A DNA stretch of 50,043 nt from assembly GCA_937995875.1 (NCBI GenBank), contig CALKIW010000034.1, positions 1 to 50,043 on the forward strand. Reading direction: 5' to 3'. Every line of letters begins with the position of its first letter. Within the stretch, counting starts at the first letter, position 1. The position numbers and the translations under genes are program-made. This document shows, one piece after another, positions 1 to 8,872 of this stretch. The notes beneath the pieces were generated by a model. It ran no database searches. It was not told the DNA's origin and saw only the letters and a list, made by a program, of their open reading frames with translations. Source of the stretch: an uncultured Bacteroidales bacterium. GTDB taxonomy: Bacteria; Bacteroidota; Bacteroidia; Bacteroidales; Bacteroidaceae.

Positions 1-107
1 AAATCAGAGGACCTATTGTTCAAATATTTGACCTTTTCTAATTCCTCAAGACCTGAGTTTAGGATAAATATGGCATTTTCAAGAATAATGTCAATTTGTA
101 TCATCAT
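1..107 (-). CDS. Possible partial open frame running off the left edge
   Basis: On the minus strand an ATG-ATG pair at 107-102 opens a frame that runs without a stop to the window edge (35 codons, beginning MMIQIDIILENAIF and rich in Leu, Ile and Glu). The same frame stays open upstream to about 181, so the frame spans about 60 codons. I recognise no family. It may be the start of a gene outside the window, a decayed remnant, or chance. Confidence 0.2.
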   Translation of the reverse strand, partial: MMIQIDIILENAIFILNSGLEELEKVKYLNNRSSD

Positions 108-344
108 ACTGTCACTATCTTGAGACGAACGCACGCGCCACTCTACCCTATGCTGTACATGGATTTTATCTCCCCAAAATCGTGTTTATTCAATTTTACC
201 TAAGGGTTAATCTCAATAACAGAGCAAAGCATTCCAGCTTATTGCTACCAAGCCAGCATATTCTATTTAATACGAGCCTGTAGTTCGTAGGTAATCCAAT
301 GAAAATCAACACTCAGTCCAAAAGGAGGCAGGCTGTTGTTGTAT
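108..344. other. Stretch without a recognised gene
   Basis: Between the left-edge open frame and the rprXY terminator I see no credible reading frame, tRNA or strong promoter on either strand. The upper part (108-181) is only an upstream extension of the left-edge open frame. Confidence 0.4.
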
Positions 345-395
345 AAAAAAGTTTTGCTGAGAGATCGAACTTTCGACCACATTCAGCAAAACTTT
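345..395 (-). terminator. Intrinsic terminator after rprXY
   Basis: On the minus strand a perfect 13-bp stem (arms at 383-395 and 348-360, 22-base loop) is followed by a run of T. It lies about 95 bases beyond the rprY stop and is the natural end of the rprX-rprY transcript. A second, weaker 7-bp inverted repeat (403-409 and 428-434) lies between it and rprY. Confidence 0.8.
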
Positions 396-490
396 GAAAT
401 CGAGGAATCACATCTTCTATAATAGGAGATTCCTTAAATCGTCAAATCTAACCCATCTCGATAGGCAAACTATGAGATGTTTTGTATTGA

Positions 491-1189
491 TTAGTCTTCC
501 TCCGGAATGATCAGTTTATAGCCCTGTCCGTGAATATTGATGATTTCTACTTGGTCATCATCCTTCAAATGCTTACGGAGTTTTGTAATATAAACGTCCA
601 TCGAACGGGCATTAAAATAATTGTCGTCAATCCAGATGGTGCGCAGTGCATCGTTACGCTTCAAAATTTCGTTAGCATGAGCGCAGAGCAGAGACAGCAA
701 TTCATTTTCCTTCGTTGTCAGTTTAGTCTGCTTGTCACCTATAGCCAAGATCTGTTTCTGCGTATCAAAGCTGTATCGTCCGATCTTATAATGAGTGCTT
801 TCCTTATTTTTCTTACCACGAACGCGACGAAGAATGGCCTCCACACGCTTCACCAACTCCTCCATAGAGAAGGGCTTGGTGATATAGTCGTCGGCCCCCT
901 TGTCAAAGCCTTCGAGCACGTCTTCTTTCTGCACACGCGCGGTTAAGAAGATGATTGGCACCTGAGCATTGATCTGGCGAATGTCCTGAGCCAAAGAGAA
1001 TCCGTCTTTCTTGGGCATCATTACATCGAGAATACACATATCGTATTTGGTTTTTATAAACTCTTTATACCCTACTTCTCCATCAGGACAAAGCACGGCA
1101 TCAAATCCCTTTGCTATCAAATACTCGCACAGCAACGTGCCTAAGTTCTCATCGTCTTCGCAAAGTAAAATCTTAATTTTCTCGTCCAT
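491..1189 (-). CDS. rprY: Response regulator RprY (OmpR family)
   Basis: DNA-binding response regulator, cytoplasmic partner of the RprX kinase encoded just upstream. From the chosen start the protein has 232 residues. The receiver domain (about 7-120) shows the acidic pocket E11-D12-D13, the phospho-acceptor Asp near 55 in ILDVMMP, and the conserved Lys in DYITKPF. The winged-helix DNA-binding domain (about 140-230) ends in VEIINIHGQGYKL. The frame is open 29 codons further upstream, but those codons read through the intergenic gap and into the rprX end, whereas MDEKIKILL starts where the receiver fold should, 31 bases after rprX. In Bacteroides the RprX/RprY pair has been linked to envelope and sodium-related control. 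The regulon here is unknown. Confidence 0.93.
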   Translation of the reverse strand: MDEKIKILLCEDDENLGTLLCEYLIAKGFDAVLCPDGEVGYKEFIKTKYDMCILDVMMPKKDGFSLAQDIRQINAQVPIIFLTARVQKEDVLEGFDKGADDYITKPFSMEELVKRVEAILRRVRGKKNKESTHYKIGRYSFDTQKQILAIGDKQTKLTTKENELLSLLCAHANEILKRNDALRTIWIDDNYFNARSMDVYITKLRKHLKDDDQVEIINIHGQGYKLIIPEED

Positions 1190-1220
1190 AACTTTATCTG
1201 TTTTATAAATTAATAATATT

Positions 1221-2783
1221 CTAACTTTTAATAACCGGCAGTTTGATAATGAAAGTCGTTCCGCGACCATACTCACTGTCTACCTTGATAACACCATCGT
1301 GCAGGTCAATAATTTTCTTAACATAGGCAAGACCCAAGCCAAACCCTTTCACATCGTGAACATTTCCTGTATGAACTCGGTAGAATTTCTCAAACACCTT
1401 CTTCAGGTTTTCCTTCTTCATTCCGATCCCCGTATCTTTGACCGACAGGTATAAATATTGGTCATCGTTCCAAGTCTTGAGATAGATATGTACCGGTTGG
1501 TCGGGTTTGTGATATTTCACTGCATTATCCATGAGGTTGAAAATAACATTTTGAAAGTGCACCTCATCCACATAGATGGCTGAATCTACAGCCCCTATGT
1601 CCACATGGATTTTTCCACCGGTGTGTTCCACTCTCAGCGAGAAGGAATTGGCAATGGTTTCCACAATTTCGTTCAGGTCCAATTCTTTTTTCTTAAAGGC
1701 TGCTTTCTGTCGATCGAACATCGACATCTGCAACACTTTCTCCACCAAGAATCGCAATCGTTTAGTCTCATCAGAGATTACACCTATCAGATGCTTTGTC
1801 ATTTTCTCACTCTTAGCCACCGATTCATCATTAAACATCTGCGTTGCGAGAGAAATACTGGCTATAGGCGTCTTGAGTTCGTGGGTCATGTTGTTGATGA
1901 AATCATTTTTAATCTCACTGTACCGTTTCTGGCGGAACACTATAACAATGGTGAAGATAAAAGTGATCAGCAATATAAACGTAAATACCACGCTCGGTAT
2001 CATGAATCGCACACTGGAATAAATATAACTGTTAATATCCGGGAAATTAATCCTCACTATTCCTGTTTTGGATGCCGGGTCATTGCGAAACAACACTTGG
2101 CTATAAGCAAACTCAACCCCTTCATCGGTATAGTCAGGACAACGGTAGATCTCTCTGCCGTCCCTTGTGCTTACCGTAAAGTGATAAGGAATATTAATTC
2201 CATTGTTCATCAGTTCTGCCTTGAGGTCTTGGTCCAAAATCTTGAAGTTGATTCTTTCTTTTAAAGGCTTCTCCGACGCCGAATACAGAATATTCATCAC
2301 CACCTCATCGAGCAGGGATTTCTGATAGACATATCTGTTTTTGACAATCTCCTGTAACGATTTACTGGCTTCGTTATTTGAGTTCTTGTCTGTTTTCAGT
2401 ATCATCGCCTTGGGCATGCGCGCGGGTTTGGTCTCTAATGTCTTCAGTTCGAACGACGAATATACCGTACCATCTTTACCTACAACAGAATACTGATGAG
2501 AATATTGCACCGACCCATCGTTGGGATTGCCGGAACGCGTGCCAACACTGTCTTTTCTGAAAGCGCGACGCTCAGCTTCGTTTACGTCCTTCTCCAGATA
2601 GCGCAATGTTTCGTTAAGCTCCAAATTGCGGGACGCCTGATAGAGGGATCTGTTCACGCTTTCGTCAAACTGCTCTTTCTTCATATTGGCCATTTCCTGT
2701 ATATATGTCAACTGGAGGCCAAGCAATATGACGAAGGCGATACCCATCACAATGGCTATAGTCCAAATAGTTCTCTTCTTCAT
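1221..2783 (-). CDS. rprX: Sensor histidine kinase RprX
   Basis: Membrane-bound sensor kinase of 520 residues. A first membrane segment lies at about 7-25, a periplasmic sensing region at about 30-258, and a second membrane segment at about 261-283. The phospho-accepting His is 301 in NNMTHELKTP. The ATP-binding domain shows the N box (NLMDNAVKYH), G1 box (DTGIGM) and G2 box (GFGLGLAYV). It is the first gene of the rprX-rprY operon. There is no recognisable input domain, so the signal is not readable. A TATATTTG promoter box lies only 6 bases before the ATG (2789-2796), which would give an almost leaderless mRNA if used. Confidence 0.93.
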   Translation of the reverse strand: MKKRTIWTIAIVMGIAFVILLGLQLTYIQEMANMKKEQFDESVNRSLYQASRNLELNETLRYLEKDVNEAERRAFRKDSVGTRSGNPNDGSVQYSHQYSVVGKDGTVYSSFELKTLETKPARMPKAMILKTDKNSNNEASKSLQEIVKNRYVYQKSLLDEVVMNILYSASEKPLKERINFKILDQDLKAELMNNGINIPYHFTVSTRDGREIYRCPDYTDEGVEFAYSQVLFRNDPASKTGIVRINFPDINSYIYSSVRFMIPSVVFTFILLITFIFTIVIVFRQKRYSEIKNDFINNMTHELKTPIASISLATQMFNDESVAKSEKMTKHLIGVISDETKRLRFLVEKVLQMSMFDRQKAAFKKKELDLNEIVETIANSFSLRVEHTGGKIHVDIGAVDSAIYVDEVHFQNVIFNLMDNAVKYHKPDQPVHIYLKTWNDDQYLYLSVKDTGIGMKKENLKKVFEKFYRVHTGNVHDVKGFGLGLAYVKKIIDLHDGVIKVDSEYGRGTTFIIKLPVIKS

Positions 2784-2788
2784 AATTG

Positions 2789-2796
2789 CAAATATA
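2789..2796 (-). promoter_or_regulatory. -7 box upstream of rprX
   Basis: TATATTTG on the minus strand matches the Bacteroidetes TAnnTTTG box. No TTTG box is visible at the usual distance upstream, so this is moderate evidence. Confidence 0.4.
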
Positions 2797-2892
2797 ATTT
2801 ATTTCTTAAAAGTTTAACACTCGTTTGTTAATTATTCTCGCATATTTTACCAGTTTTAACTATTAATTCATTTTTACATGATTATAAAGAAC

Positions 2893-2928
2893 TAAAATCC
2901 CCAAAGCGATTGTTTAATCACTTCGGGG
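2893..2928 (-). terminator. Terminator after the EF-G-like gene
   Basis: On the minus strand a 13-bp stem with two G-T wobbles (arms 2916-2928 and 2899-2911) and a 4-base loop is followed by ATTTTAG. It starts 31 bases beyond the stop of the EF-G-like gene. Confidence 0.7.
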
Positions 2929-2958
2929 AATTATCATATAGAAACCGTATGTTTGGCT

Positions 2959-5121
2959 CTAAGCGTCTTCTTCGGCAGTTTCTGCCTCATGCTCTGCAAT
3001 CAGTTTCTGCTGCAAATCATTAGGCACAAGTTCGTAGCTGGCAAACTTTGTTGTAAAACTTGCCCTTCCGCCCGTCAGCGAGCTTAGCGCCACACTGTAG
3101 TTGGACAGTTCCTTCAATGGAATCTTTGCCGATAATTTCTGATAACCGGCTTCGGCATCCATACCCATAATGATGGCACGGCGGCTTTGCAGATCACTCA
3201 TAACATCGCCCATATAGTCGGCCGGAACAAACACCTCAAGGTCGTAGATAGGCTCCAAAATCTTTGGGCCTGCATCCTTGAAAGCTGCAGAGAAGGCGTG
3301 GCGTGCTGCAAGCGTAAACGACAACTCGTTGGAATCCACCGGGTGCATCTTTCCGTCAAAGACAACCACGCGGACATCGCGGGCATAGCTGCCTGTCAGT
3401 GGGCCGCGCTCCATACAGTCCATCACACCTTTCAATATGGCAGGTATAAAGCGAAGGTCAATAGCTCCGCCCACAACAGAATTGATGAATACGAGTTTTC
3501 CACCCCAAGAGAGATCTACTTCTTCCTTAGACTTAATATTCATCTTGTATTCTTGCCCGCCAAAGTTGTAATGAGTTGGGTCAGGCATGCCTTCTGCATA
3601 AGGCTCTACTATGAGATGCACCTCACCAAACTGGCCGGCTCCGCCACTCTGCTTCTTGTGTCTGTATTCGGCCTTTGCCTTCTTCGTGATCGTCTCACGG
3701 TATGGAATTCTCGGCTCGCCAAAATTAACGGCAATCTTCTCGTTGTTCTCCAAACGCCACTTCAATGTGCGAAGATGGAATTCTCCCTGTCCGTGAACAA
3801 TGGTCTGGCGCAATTCCTTACTCTGTTCAACAACCCATGTCGGGTCTTCCTGATGCATCTTCACCAGTGCAGCCATCATCTTTTCCATCTCCTGAGCATT
3901 CTCACTCTTGATAGAACGACTGTACTTGGAGTTGGGATACTTGATGAAGTCAAAGTGGTGGTCCACATCTTTTCCATTCAAAGTGTTACCGGTCTTCACA
4001 TCTTTCAATTTCACCGAACACCCAATATCACCGGCATTGAGTTGGTCTACAGCTATGCGGTTAGCACCTGCGCAAGTAAAAATCTGACCGATGCGTTCCT
4101 TTGAGCCTCGATTTGCGTTGGTAAGATCGTCACCGGGCTTCACACTACCACTCATCACCTTGAAATAGGACACCTCTCCGATGTGCGGCTCCACGCCGGT
4201 CTTGAAGAAATACAGACTCGTCGGGCCGTTGGAATCAGCTTCCACTTCCTCACCGCGAGAATTACGAATCTTTGGCATTTCGCTCACAAACGGAACAACA
4301 TTGCTCAAAAATTCCATTAACCGCTGCACACCCATATCACGATGAGCATCTACACAGAATATGGGATAAATGCCACAAGCCACAAGGCCTTTACGTATTC
4401 CCTCACGCATTTCGTCTTCGGTCAGGGTTTCGCTTTCAAAGAATTTCTCCATCAAAGCCTCGTCATTCTCGGCAGCTGCCTCAACAAGCGCCTTGTGCAG
4501 TTCCATGGCCTTATCCATCTCTTCTGCGGGAATATCCTCTCGCTTAGGTTCGCCGCCATCAGGTCCCCAAGTGAGCTTCTTCATGATCAGCACATCAATA
4601 AGGCTGTGGAAATTTGGACCGGTCTCCAAAGGATACTGTATCTGAACACATTTGGAGCCGTAAATATCCTTCATAGAGTTGATTATATTATCAAAATCGC
4701 ACTTCTCTGAATCTAATTGGTTGATGAGGAATATAACGGGCTTCTTCAGCTTTTGGGCATAGCGGAAGTTGTTTTGGGTACCTACCTCCGGACCGTATTG
4801 TCCGTTGATAAGAATGACAGCTTGGTCGGTGACATTCAATGAGGTGATGACACCACCCACAAAATCATCGGCTCCCGGACAGTCTATGATATTGAGTTTC
4901 TTGTTGTTCCACTCAACATGAAACACTGTAGAGAAGACAGAGTATCCATACTCAAGCTCTACGGGGAAGTAGTCGCTGACGGTATTCTTTCCTTCCACCG
5001 TTCCACGATGCTTGATAATACCTGCCTCGAAAAGCATACTCTCGGCAAGAGTGGTCTTGCCGCTACCCGCACTGCCAAGCAATGCAATGTTTTTGATTTC
5101 GTTAGTCTGATATACTCTCAT
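2959..5121 (-). CDS. fusA2: Elongation factor G paralogue (EF-G2-like)
   Basis: Translational GTPase-fold protein of 720 residues with the EF-G domain order (G domain, domain II, then domains III-V). The P-loop GSAGSGKTT is at 16-24 and the NKxD motif reads NQLD at 134-137. Switch II reads DCPGADDF at 80-87 where canonical EF-G has DTPGHVDF, so the catalytic His is replaced by Ala84. The switch I end (RGITI in EF-G) reads YGYSV. Known: Bacteroides species carry a second EF-G reported to support translation during starvation and gut colonisation without GTPase activity. The substitutions fit such a paralogue. The gene is alone, not in a str operon. A TATCTTTA box lies at 5195-5202, 73 bases upstream. 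The symbol is used in the sense of second fusA copy. Confidence 0.88.
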   Translation of the reverse strand: MRVYQTNEIKNIALLGSAGSGKTTLAESMLFEAGIIKHRGTVEGKNTVSDYFPVELEYGYSVFSTVFHVEWNNKKLNIIDCPGADDFVGGVITSLNVTDQAVILINGQYGPEVGTQNNFRYAQKLKKPVIFLINQLDSEKCDFDNIINSMKDIYGSKCVQIQYPLETGPNFHSLIDVLIMKKLTWGPDGGEPKREDIPAEEMDKAMELHKALVEAAAENDEALMEKFFESETLTEDEMREGIRKGLVACGIYPIFCVDAHRDMGVQRLMEFLSNVVPFVSEMPKIRNSRGEEVEADSNGPTSLYFFKTGVEPHIGEVSYFKVMSGSVKPGDDLTNANRGSKERIGQIFTCAGANRIAVDQLNAGDIGCSVKLKDVKTGNTLNGKDVDHHFDFIKYPNSKYSRSIKSENAQEMEKMMAALVKMHQEDPTWVVEQSKELRQTIVHGQGEFHLRTLKWRLENNEKIAVNFGEPRIPYRETITKKAKAEYRHKKQSGGAGQFGEVHLIVEPYAEGMPDPTHYNFGGQEYKMNIKSKEEVDLSWGGKLVFINSVVGGAIDLRFIPAILKGVMDCMERGPLTGSYARDVRVVVFDGKMHPVDSNELSFTLAARHAFSAAFKDAGPKILEPIYDLEVFVPADYMGDVMSDLQSRRAIIMGMDAEAGYQKLSAKIPLKELSNYSVALSSLTGGRASFTTKFASYELVPNDLQQKLIAEHEAETAEEDA

Positions 5122-5293
5122 ATCAAAAGATTTAAAGTGTTAGTAATAAAAGTTATTTCGTTAAGGTCAGGAACGGTTATTTCCATTCCGTTGCTAAAGA
5201 TAAGTAAAAAAACAAGATGCTCCAAAAGAATAAGCTGAAAATGTCATTAATTTTAAAACTAATTAGTACTTTTACACGCACAAAGAATATTTT

Positions 5294-6391
5294 ATGGCCG
5301 GACTCTACATTCATATTCCCTTTTGCGCAAGTAGATGCATCTACTGTGGCTTCTACTCCACCCTCCATTCTGAACTGCAAGATAAATATGTAGATGCACT
5401 CTGTCGCGAAATGGAACTCAGAAACGAAAGACCATCCATCGGTACCATCTACCTCGGTGGTGGCACCCCCAGTCAGCTTTCACACGAATACCTCGACAAA
5501 CTGTTCGCACATATATATAATAGGTATCGTGTAGAGGCTGACGCGGAAGTAACTATGGAATGTAATCCCGATGATATCCGCGACAACACGTTCCGTAACT
5601 TACCGGTGAACAGGGTGAGTATGGGTGCTCAAACATTCTCCGACAAACGATTGAAATTTCTTCATCGTCGTCACACTGCCGCAGAAGTGGATAGTGCTGT
5701 GACTCTGCTCCACCAACAAGGCATCCATAATATAAGCATCGACCTGATGTTCGGGTTTCCGGGCGAAACCATATCTGATTGGCAACAAGACATCCGTCAT
5801 GTGCTGCAACTGCAACCACAACATATTTCCGCCTACGGACTGATGTATGAAGAGGGCACACCCCTCTACAGACTGCTGTTGCAAAACAAGGTGGAGGAAA
5901 TCGACGAGGAACTGAGTTTGGCCATGTATGATACGCTCATCGACCATCTGGTGGACGAAGGGTACGAGCATTACGAGTTCAGCAACTTCGCGTTGCCCGG
6001 CTTCAGAAGCCGTCACAACGCAAGCTATTGGCACAACATTCCATACATAGGACTTGGAGCCGCCGCCCACTCCTACAATCTGAAAACGCGCAGTTGGAAC
6101 ATTGCCAATGTTAAACAATATATCGAAGCTATCGGTAAAGGAAATCTTCCCTCCGAAGAAGAAGATTTAGACGAACAAACAAAGTATAATGACCTTATAA
6201 CCACCGCACTAAGAACAAAAGAAGGAATAAATTTATCCACGCTGCAGTCTTCTTGTCGTGAATTTCTTCTCCGCAACGCGAAGCCTCATCTCGTCCGTGA
6301 ATTTCTGTTGCTTGAAAATAATCATATTCGCTTTACGCGTGCCGGTATCAAAATCAGCAACAGCATCATGGCTGATTTGATGAAGGTGTGA
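5294..6391 (+). CDS. hemW: HemW-type radical SAM haem chaperone
   Basis: Radical SAM protein of 365 residues, often labelled oxygen-independent coproporphyrinogen oxidase. The cluster motif is C11-x3-C15-x2-C18 followed by Gly-Phe, without the fourth Cys seen in true HemN, so the haem-chaperone (HemW) assignment is better. YLGGGTPSQL is the SAM-binding glycine motif and SIDLMFGFPGET is also typical. The C-terminal part (about 290-365) is the HemW-specific winged region. It diverges from the EF-G-like gene across about 170 bases, with a weak TACTTTTA box at 5267-5274. Confidence 0.9.
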   Translation: MAGLYIHIPFCASRCIYCGFYSTLHSELQDKYVDALCREMELRNERPSIGTIYLGGGTPSQLSHEYLDKLFAHIYNRYRVEADAEVTMECNPDDIRDNTFRNLPVNRVSMGAQTFSDKRLKFLHRRHTAAEVDSAVTLLHQQGIHNISIDLMFGFPGETISDWQQDIRHVLQLQPQHISAYGLMYEEGTPLYRLLLQNKVEEIDEELSLAMYDTLIDHLVDEGYEHYEFSNFALPGFRSRHNASYWHNIPYIGLGAAAHSYNLKTRSWNIANVKQYIEAIGKGNLPSEEEDLDEQTKYNDLITTALRTKEGINLSTLQSSCREFLLRNAKPHLVREFLLLENNHIRFTRAGIKISNSIMADLMKV

Positions 6392-6564
6392 TTTGGGGAG
6401 CAACGCTTCTTATTTCATCGCATTTTCTTTCTTCAGAACTTATTTTGATCATCAATCCCGAACAGACAAAGCATTTAGCATTGAAGAATAAACGAAAACT
6501 ATAAGTGACTGTCAAATTTAAAAATGGCGAAAGTTAGACGGAAATATGGCCCAAAAATTGGGGT

Positions 6565-6945
6565 TTACAAGTTGTCCAGTCCTTTCAATCCATGCTCTTG
6601 ATAAATTTGATAGAAGTGTTGTTTAATGTCCGTATCAATATCAACCACATTGCGTTTGCCGGTGATATAGGGCTTGAGAAGCATGGATAAAAAGAAAAAG
6701 AAAATTCCAATGACGAGAGCAATCAAAAAATTAACCATCTCCTGAGCAAAGAATCCGTAGTTCATAAACCCCACCATCGCAATGATGGGAACAACAAAAA
6801 GAATCCAATCACCGGCCGTATTCATTCTGCCGGTGTTTTCCCGCTCTTCCTTCAGTGCCTGCGGTGCCCGCTGAATGAGCTCAGACTGATGATGTTTCCA
6901 ATAGTTCTCAAATTCTTTCTCCATGTCTCTACCTTTTGCACTCAT
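6565..6945 (-). CDS. Small two-helix membrane protein, unknown function
   Basis: Protein of 126 residues with a charged N-terminal part (1-45, rich in Glu, Lys and Arg), two membrane segments (about 47-64 and 70-91) and a polar tail. No enzyme motif is seen. A second Met at residue 8 (start at 6924) is preceded by GGTAGAG and could be the real start, giving 119 residues. A TATCTTTG box on the minus strand (7011-7018) lies upstream, back to back with the tcdA promoter. The gene converges on hemW. I do not recognise the family. Confidence 0.7.
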   Translation of the reverse strand: MSAKGRDMEKEFENYWKHHQSELIQRAPQALKEERENTGRMNTAGDWILFVVPIIAMVGFMNYGFFAQEMVNFLIALVIGIFFFFLSMLLKPYITGKRNVVDIDTDIKQHFYQIYQEHGLKGLDNL

Positions 6946-7010
6946 GTCGATGCAACACTATCAATATGTTTTTTTATCATCCATAATTGTGTTTATGGCA
7001 GTTCATGCCA

Positions 7011-7039
7011 CAAAGATATGGAAAAAATAAGTAACTTTG
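7011..7039. promoter_or_regulatory. Divergent promoter boxes between the membrane protein and tcdA
   Basis: TATCTTTG on the minus strand (7011-7018) and TAACTTTG on the plus strand (7032-7039) lie 13 bases apart. Each faces its own gene. No clear upstream TTTG box accompanies either. Confidence 0.5.
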
Positions 7040-7063
7040 TAACCTAAACACAGAAAAAAGGAT

Positions 7064-7840
7064 ATGGAAAATCAATTTTCCCGCACACAACTTCTTTTGG
7101 GACAACCAGCCCTAAACACGTTGGCCGGCTCACGTGTGGCCGTTTTCGGCGTGGGCGGCGTGGGCGGATATGCGGTTGAAGTGCTGGCCCGAAGCGGTGT
7201 AGGCGAGCTGGATATTTTCGACAACGACCGAGTGTGCATTACCAATATCAATCGCCAGATTTATGCACTCCACTCCACTGTTGGACAATATAAAGTCGAT
7301 GTGGCGACCGAACGCATCTCTGACATCAATCCGATGTGTATAGTAACCCCACACAGAATGTTCTACATGCCGCAGAACGCGGACGAAATAGACCTCTCTA
7401 AATATGATTATGTGGCCGATTGTATTGACACAGTAACGGCTAAAATTGAACTCATCAGGCGCTGCCACGCATTGAACGTGCCACTCATCAGCTCAATGGG
7501 GGCAGCCAATAAGCTCGACCCTACAGGCTTTTGTGTGGCCGACATCAGCAAGACCAAGATGGATCCTTTGGCCAAAATTTTGCGAACGAAACTCCGCAAA
7601 ATAAACATTAGCCATCTTAAAGTTGTATATAGCGAAGAGCCTCCGTTGAGGCCAATAAACGAAACAAATGCTCCCGATTCAGTTTCCGGAAACTCCGCCA
7701 AACAAAATGGCACTCCCATCGTCCCTCATCGACCGGTGCCGGCCAGCAATGCCTTTGTGCCCGCAACAGCCGGATTGATCATTGGTGGAGAAATAGTTAA
7801 AGACCTCATCAAAGCTGCCGGAACGATGCGAAGTCTCTAA
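7064..7840 (+). CDS. tcdA: tRNA threonylcarbamoyladenosine dehydratase TcdA
   Basis: E1/ThiF-like ATP-dependent enzyme of 258 residues that cyclises t6A37 to ct6A37 in tRNAs reading ANN codons. The Rossmann nucleotide loop VFGVGGVGGYAVE is at about 27-39, followed by DNDRVCITNINRQ, where the Asp and Arg residues bind ATP as in E1-like enzymes. VADCIDTVTAK and the conserved SSMGAANKLDP follow. The C-terminal PATAGLIIGGEIV helix is typical. TrmO, which modifies the same t6A37 position by methylation, is also encoded in this window (45467-46189). Confidence 0.9.
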   Translation: MENQFSRTQLLLGQPALNTLAGSRVAVFGVGGVGGYAVEVLARSGVGELDIFDNDRVCITNINRQIYALHSTVGQYKVDVATERISDINPMCIVTPHRMFYMPQNADEIDLSKYDYVADCIDTVTAKIELIRRCHALNVPLISSMGAANKLDPTGFCVADISKTKMDPLAKILRTKLRKINISHLKVVYSEEPPLRPINETNAPDSVSGNSAKQNGTPIVPHRPVPASNAFVPATAGLIIGGEIVKDLIKAAGTMRSL

Positions 7841-7924
7841 CCAAAGGCCATCATCATCACCTATGTAAAATCTACATACTAATTTTCGATGATACTTATG
7901 GCGCACAGCAACTGCCTTGCACTA

Positions 7925-8848
7925 TTATTTATCTTTCCTTCCAAATATCGAGAAGTGTACATAGCGTTTGGGATGAGCCTTGAGATTGGTCATCAATGAG
8001 TCAGCACTCACTATGGCGGAATTCAGTCTGTAATATAGTGATGGGTCGTTTACCATCAACCCAAGCGTACTTTCCTTACTGTTCAATCGATCCGTCACAT
8101 GTTGAACGTTTGCCAACGTCCGATCCACTTTTGACATTGTACCTGCCACGTCGATTGCTGCAAGGTTAGACGTCAGCCTTGACGTATTATCCAAGGTAGT
8201 GTTTGCTTTATCCAACGCAGTATTTGTCTTGTTGATCATTCCCGGAATTGCAGCATGAAATTCAGCCACCACCGTGTTAAGATTGCCCGTGGTAGTAGTT
8301 AGATTAGAAGATATCTTCTGCATATTATGCAACGATTGCGCAAGCGCGGGGTCACTCATAAGGGCATTGATATTGGAGACAATGCTGTCTATTTTTGGCA
8401 TCATCGCTTCCACGGTAGGTACAAACTTCGCTACTGCTCCCATCATTCCTTCGACGATAGCTCCGGAAATTGTGTCCCCCGGCTCAACATAGGCACCTGA
8501 ATTTGAAGCTAATACAAGATTAACCTTCACATTTCCCATTAAGTCGGTCTCAATTTCAGCCGACGAGCCCTGTGGGATACGCAAATTCTTGTCAGCATCA
8601 ACTTTGACAATCACTCCTTTTTTACCAGTGTAATCGTAATCTATTTTTTTCACTACGCCAATCTGATAACCGTTGGCATAAATCGGGGTGGAGGCCGACA
8701 AACCGCTGATATCCGCAAAACGAACATAGTATGGTTTGTCACTGGAGAATACGGATACCCCCTTTAGAAAATTCAAACCAAAGAACAATAGCACGATTCC
8801 AACTATGGCAACAATGGCTATTTTAACTTCATTTGTAAAAAACTTCAT
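7925..8848 (-). CDS. MlaD/MCE-family lipid transport protein
   Basis: Protein of 307 residues with one N-terminal membrane anchor (about 9-27) and an MCE domain (about 36-115, with the characteristic ANGYQIGVVKKI region), followed by a long helical, Thr/Asn-rich part (about 130-285) of the kind that builds needle or tunnel structures in MCE proteins. The family binds phospholipids in the periplasm and usually works with an MlaE/MlaF ABC transporter. Those genes are not next to it here. It starts 24 bases after the upstream amidase gene on the same strand, so the two are probably cotranscribed. Confidence 0.85.
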   Translation of the reverse strand: MKFFTNEVKIAIVAIVGIVLLFFGLNFLKGVSVFSSDKPYYVRFADISGLSASTPIYANGYQIGVVKKIDYDYTGKKGVIVKVDADKNLRIPQGSSAEIETDLMGNVKVNLVLASNSGAYVEPGDTISGAIVEGMMGAVAKFVPTVEAMMPKIDSIVSNINALMSDPALAQSLHNMQKISSNLTTTTGNLNTVVAEFHAAIPGMINKTNTALDKANTTLDNTSRLTSNLAAIDVAGTMSKVDRTLANVQHVTDRLNSKESTLGLMVNDPSLYYRLNSAIVSADSLMTNLKAHPKRYVHFSIFGRKDK

Positions 8849-8872
8849 ATTAATTTATCTGTCTGAATAATT

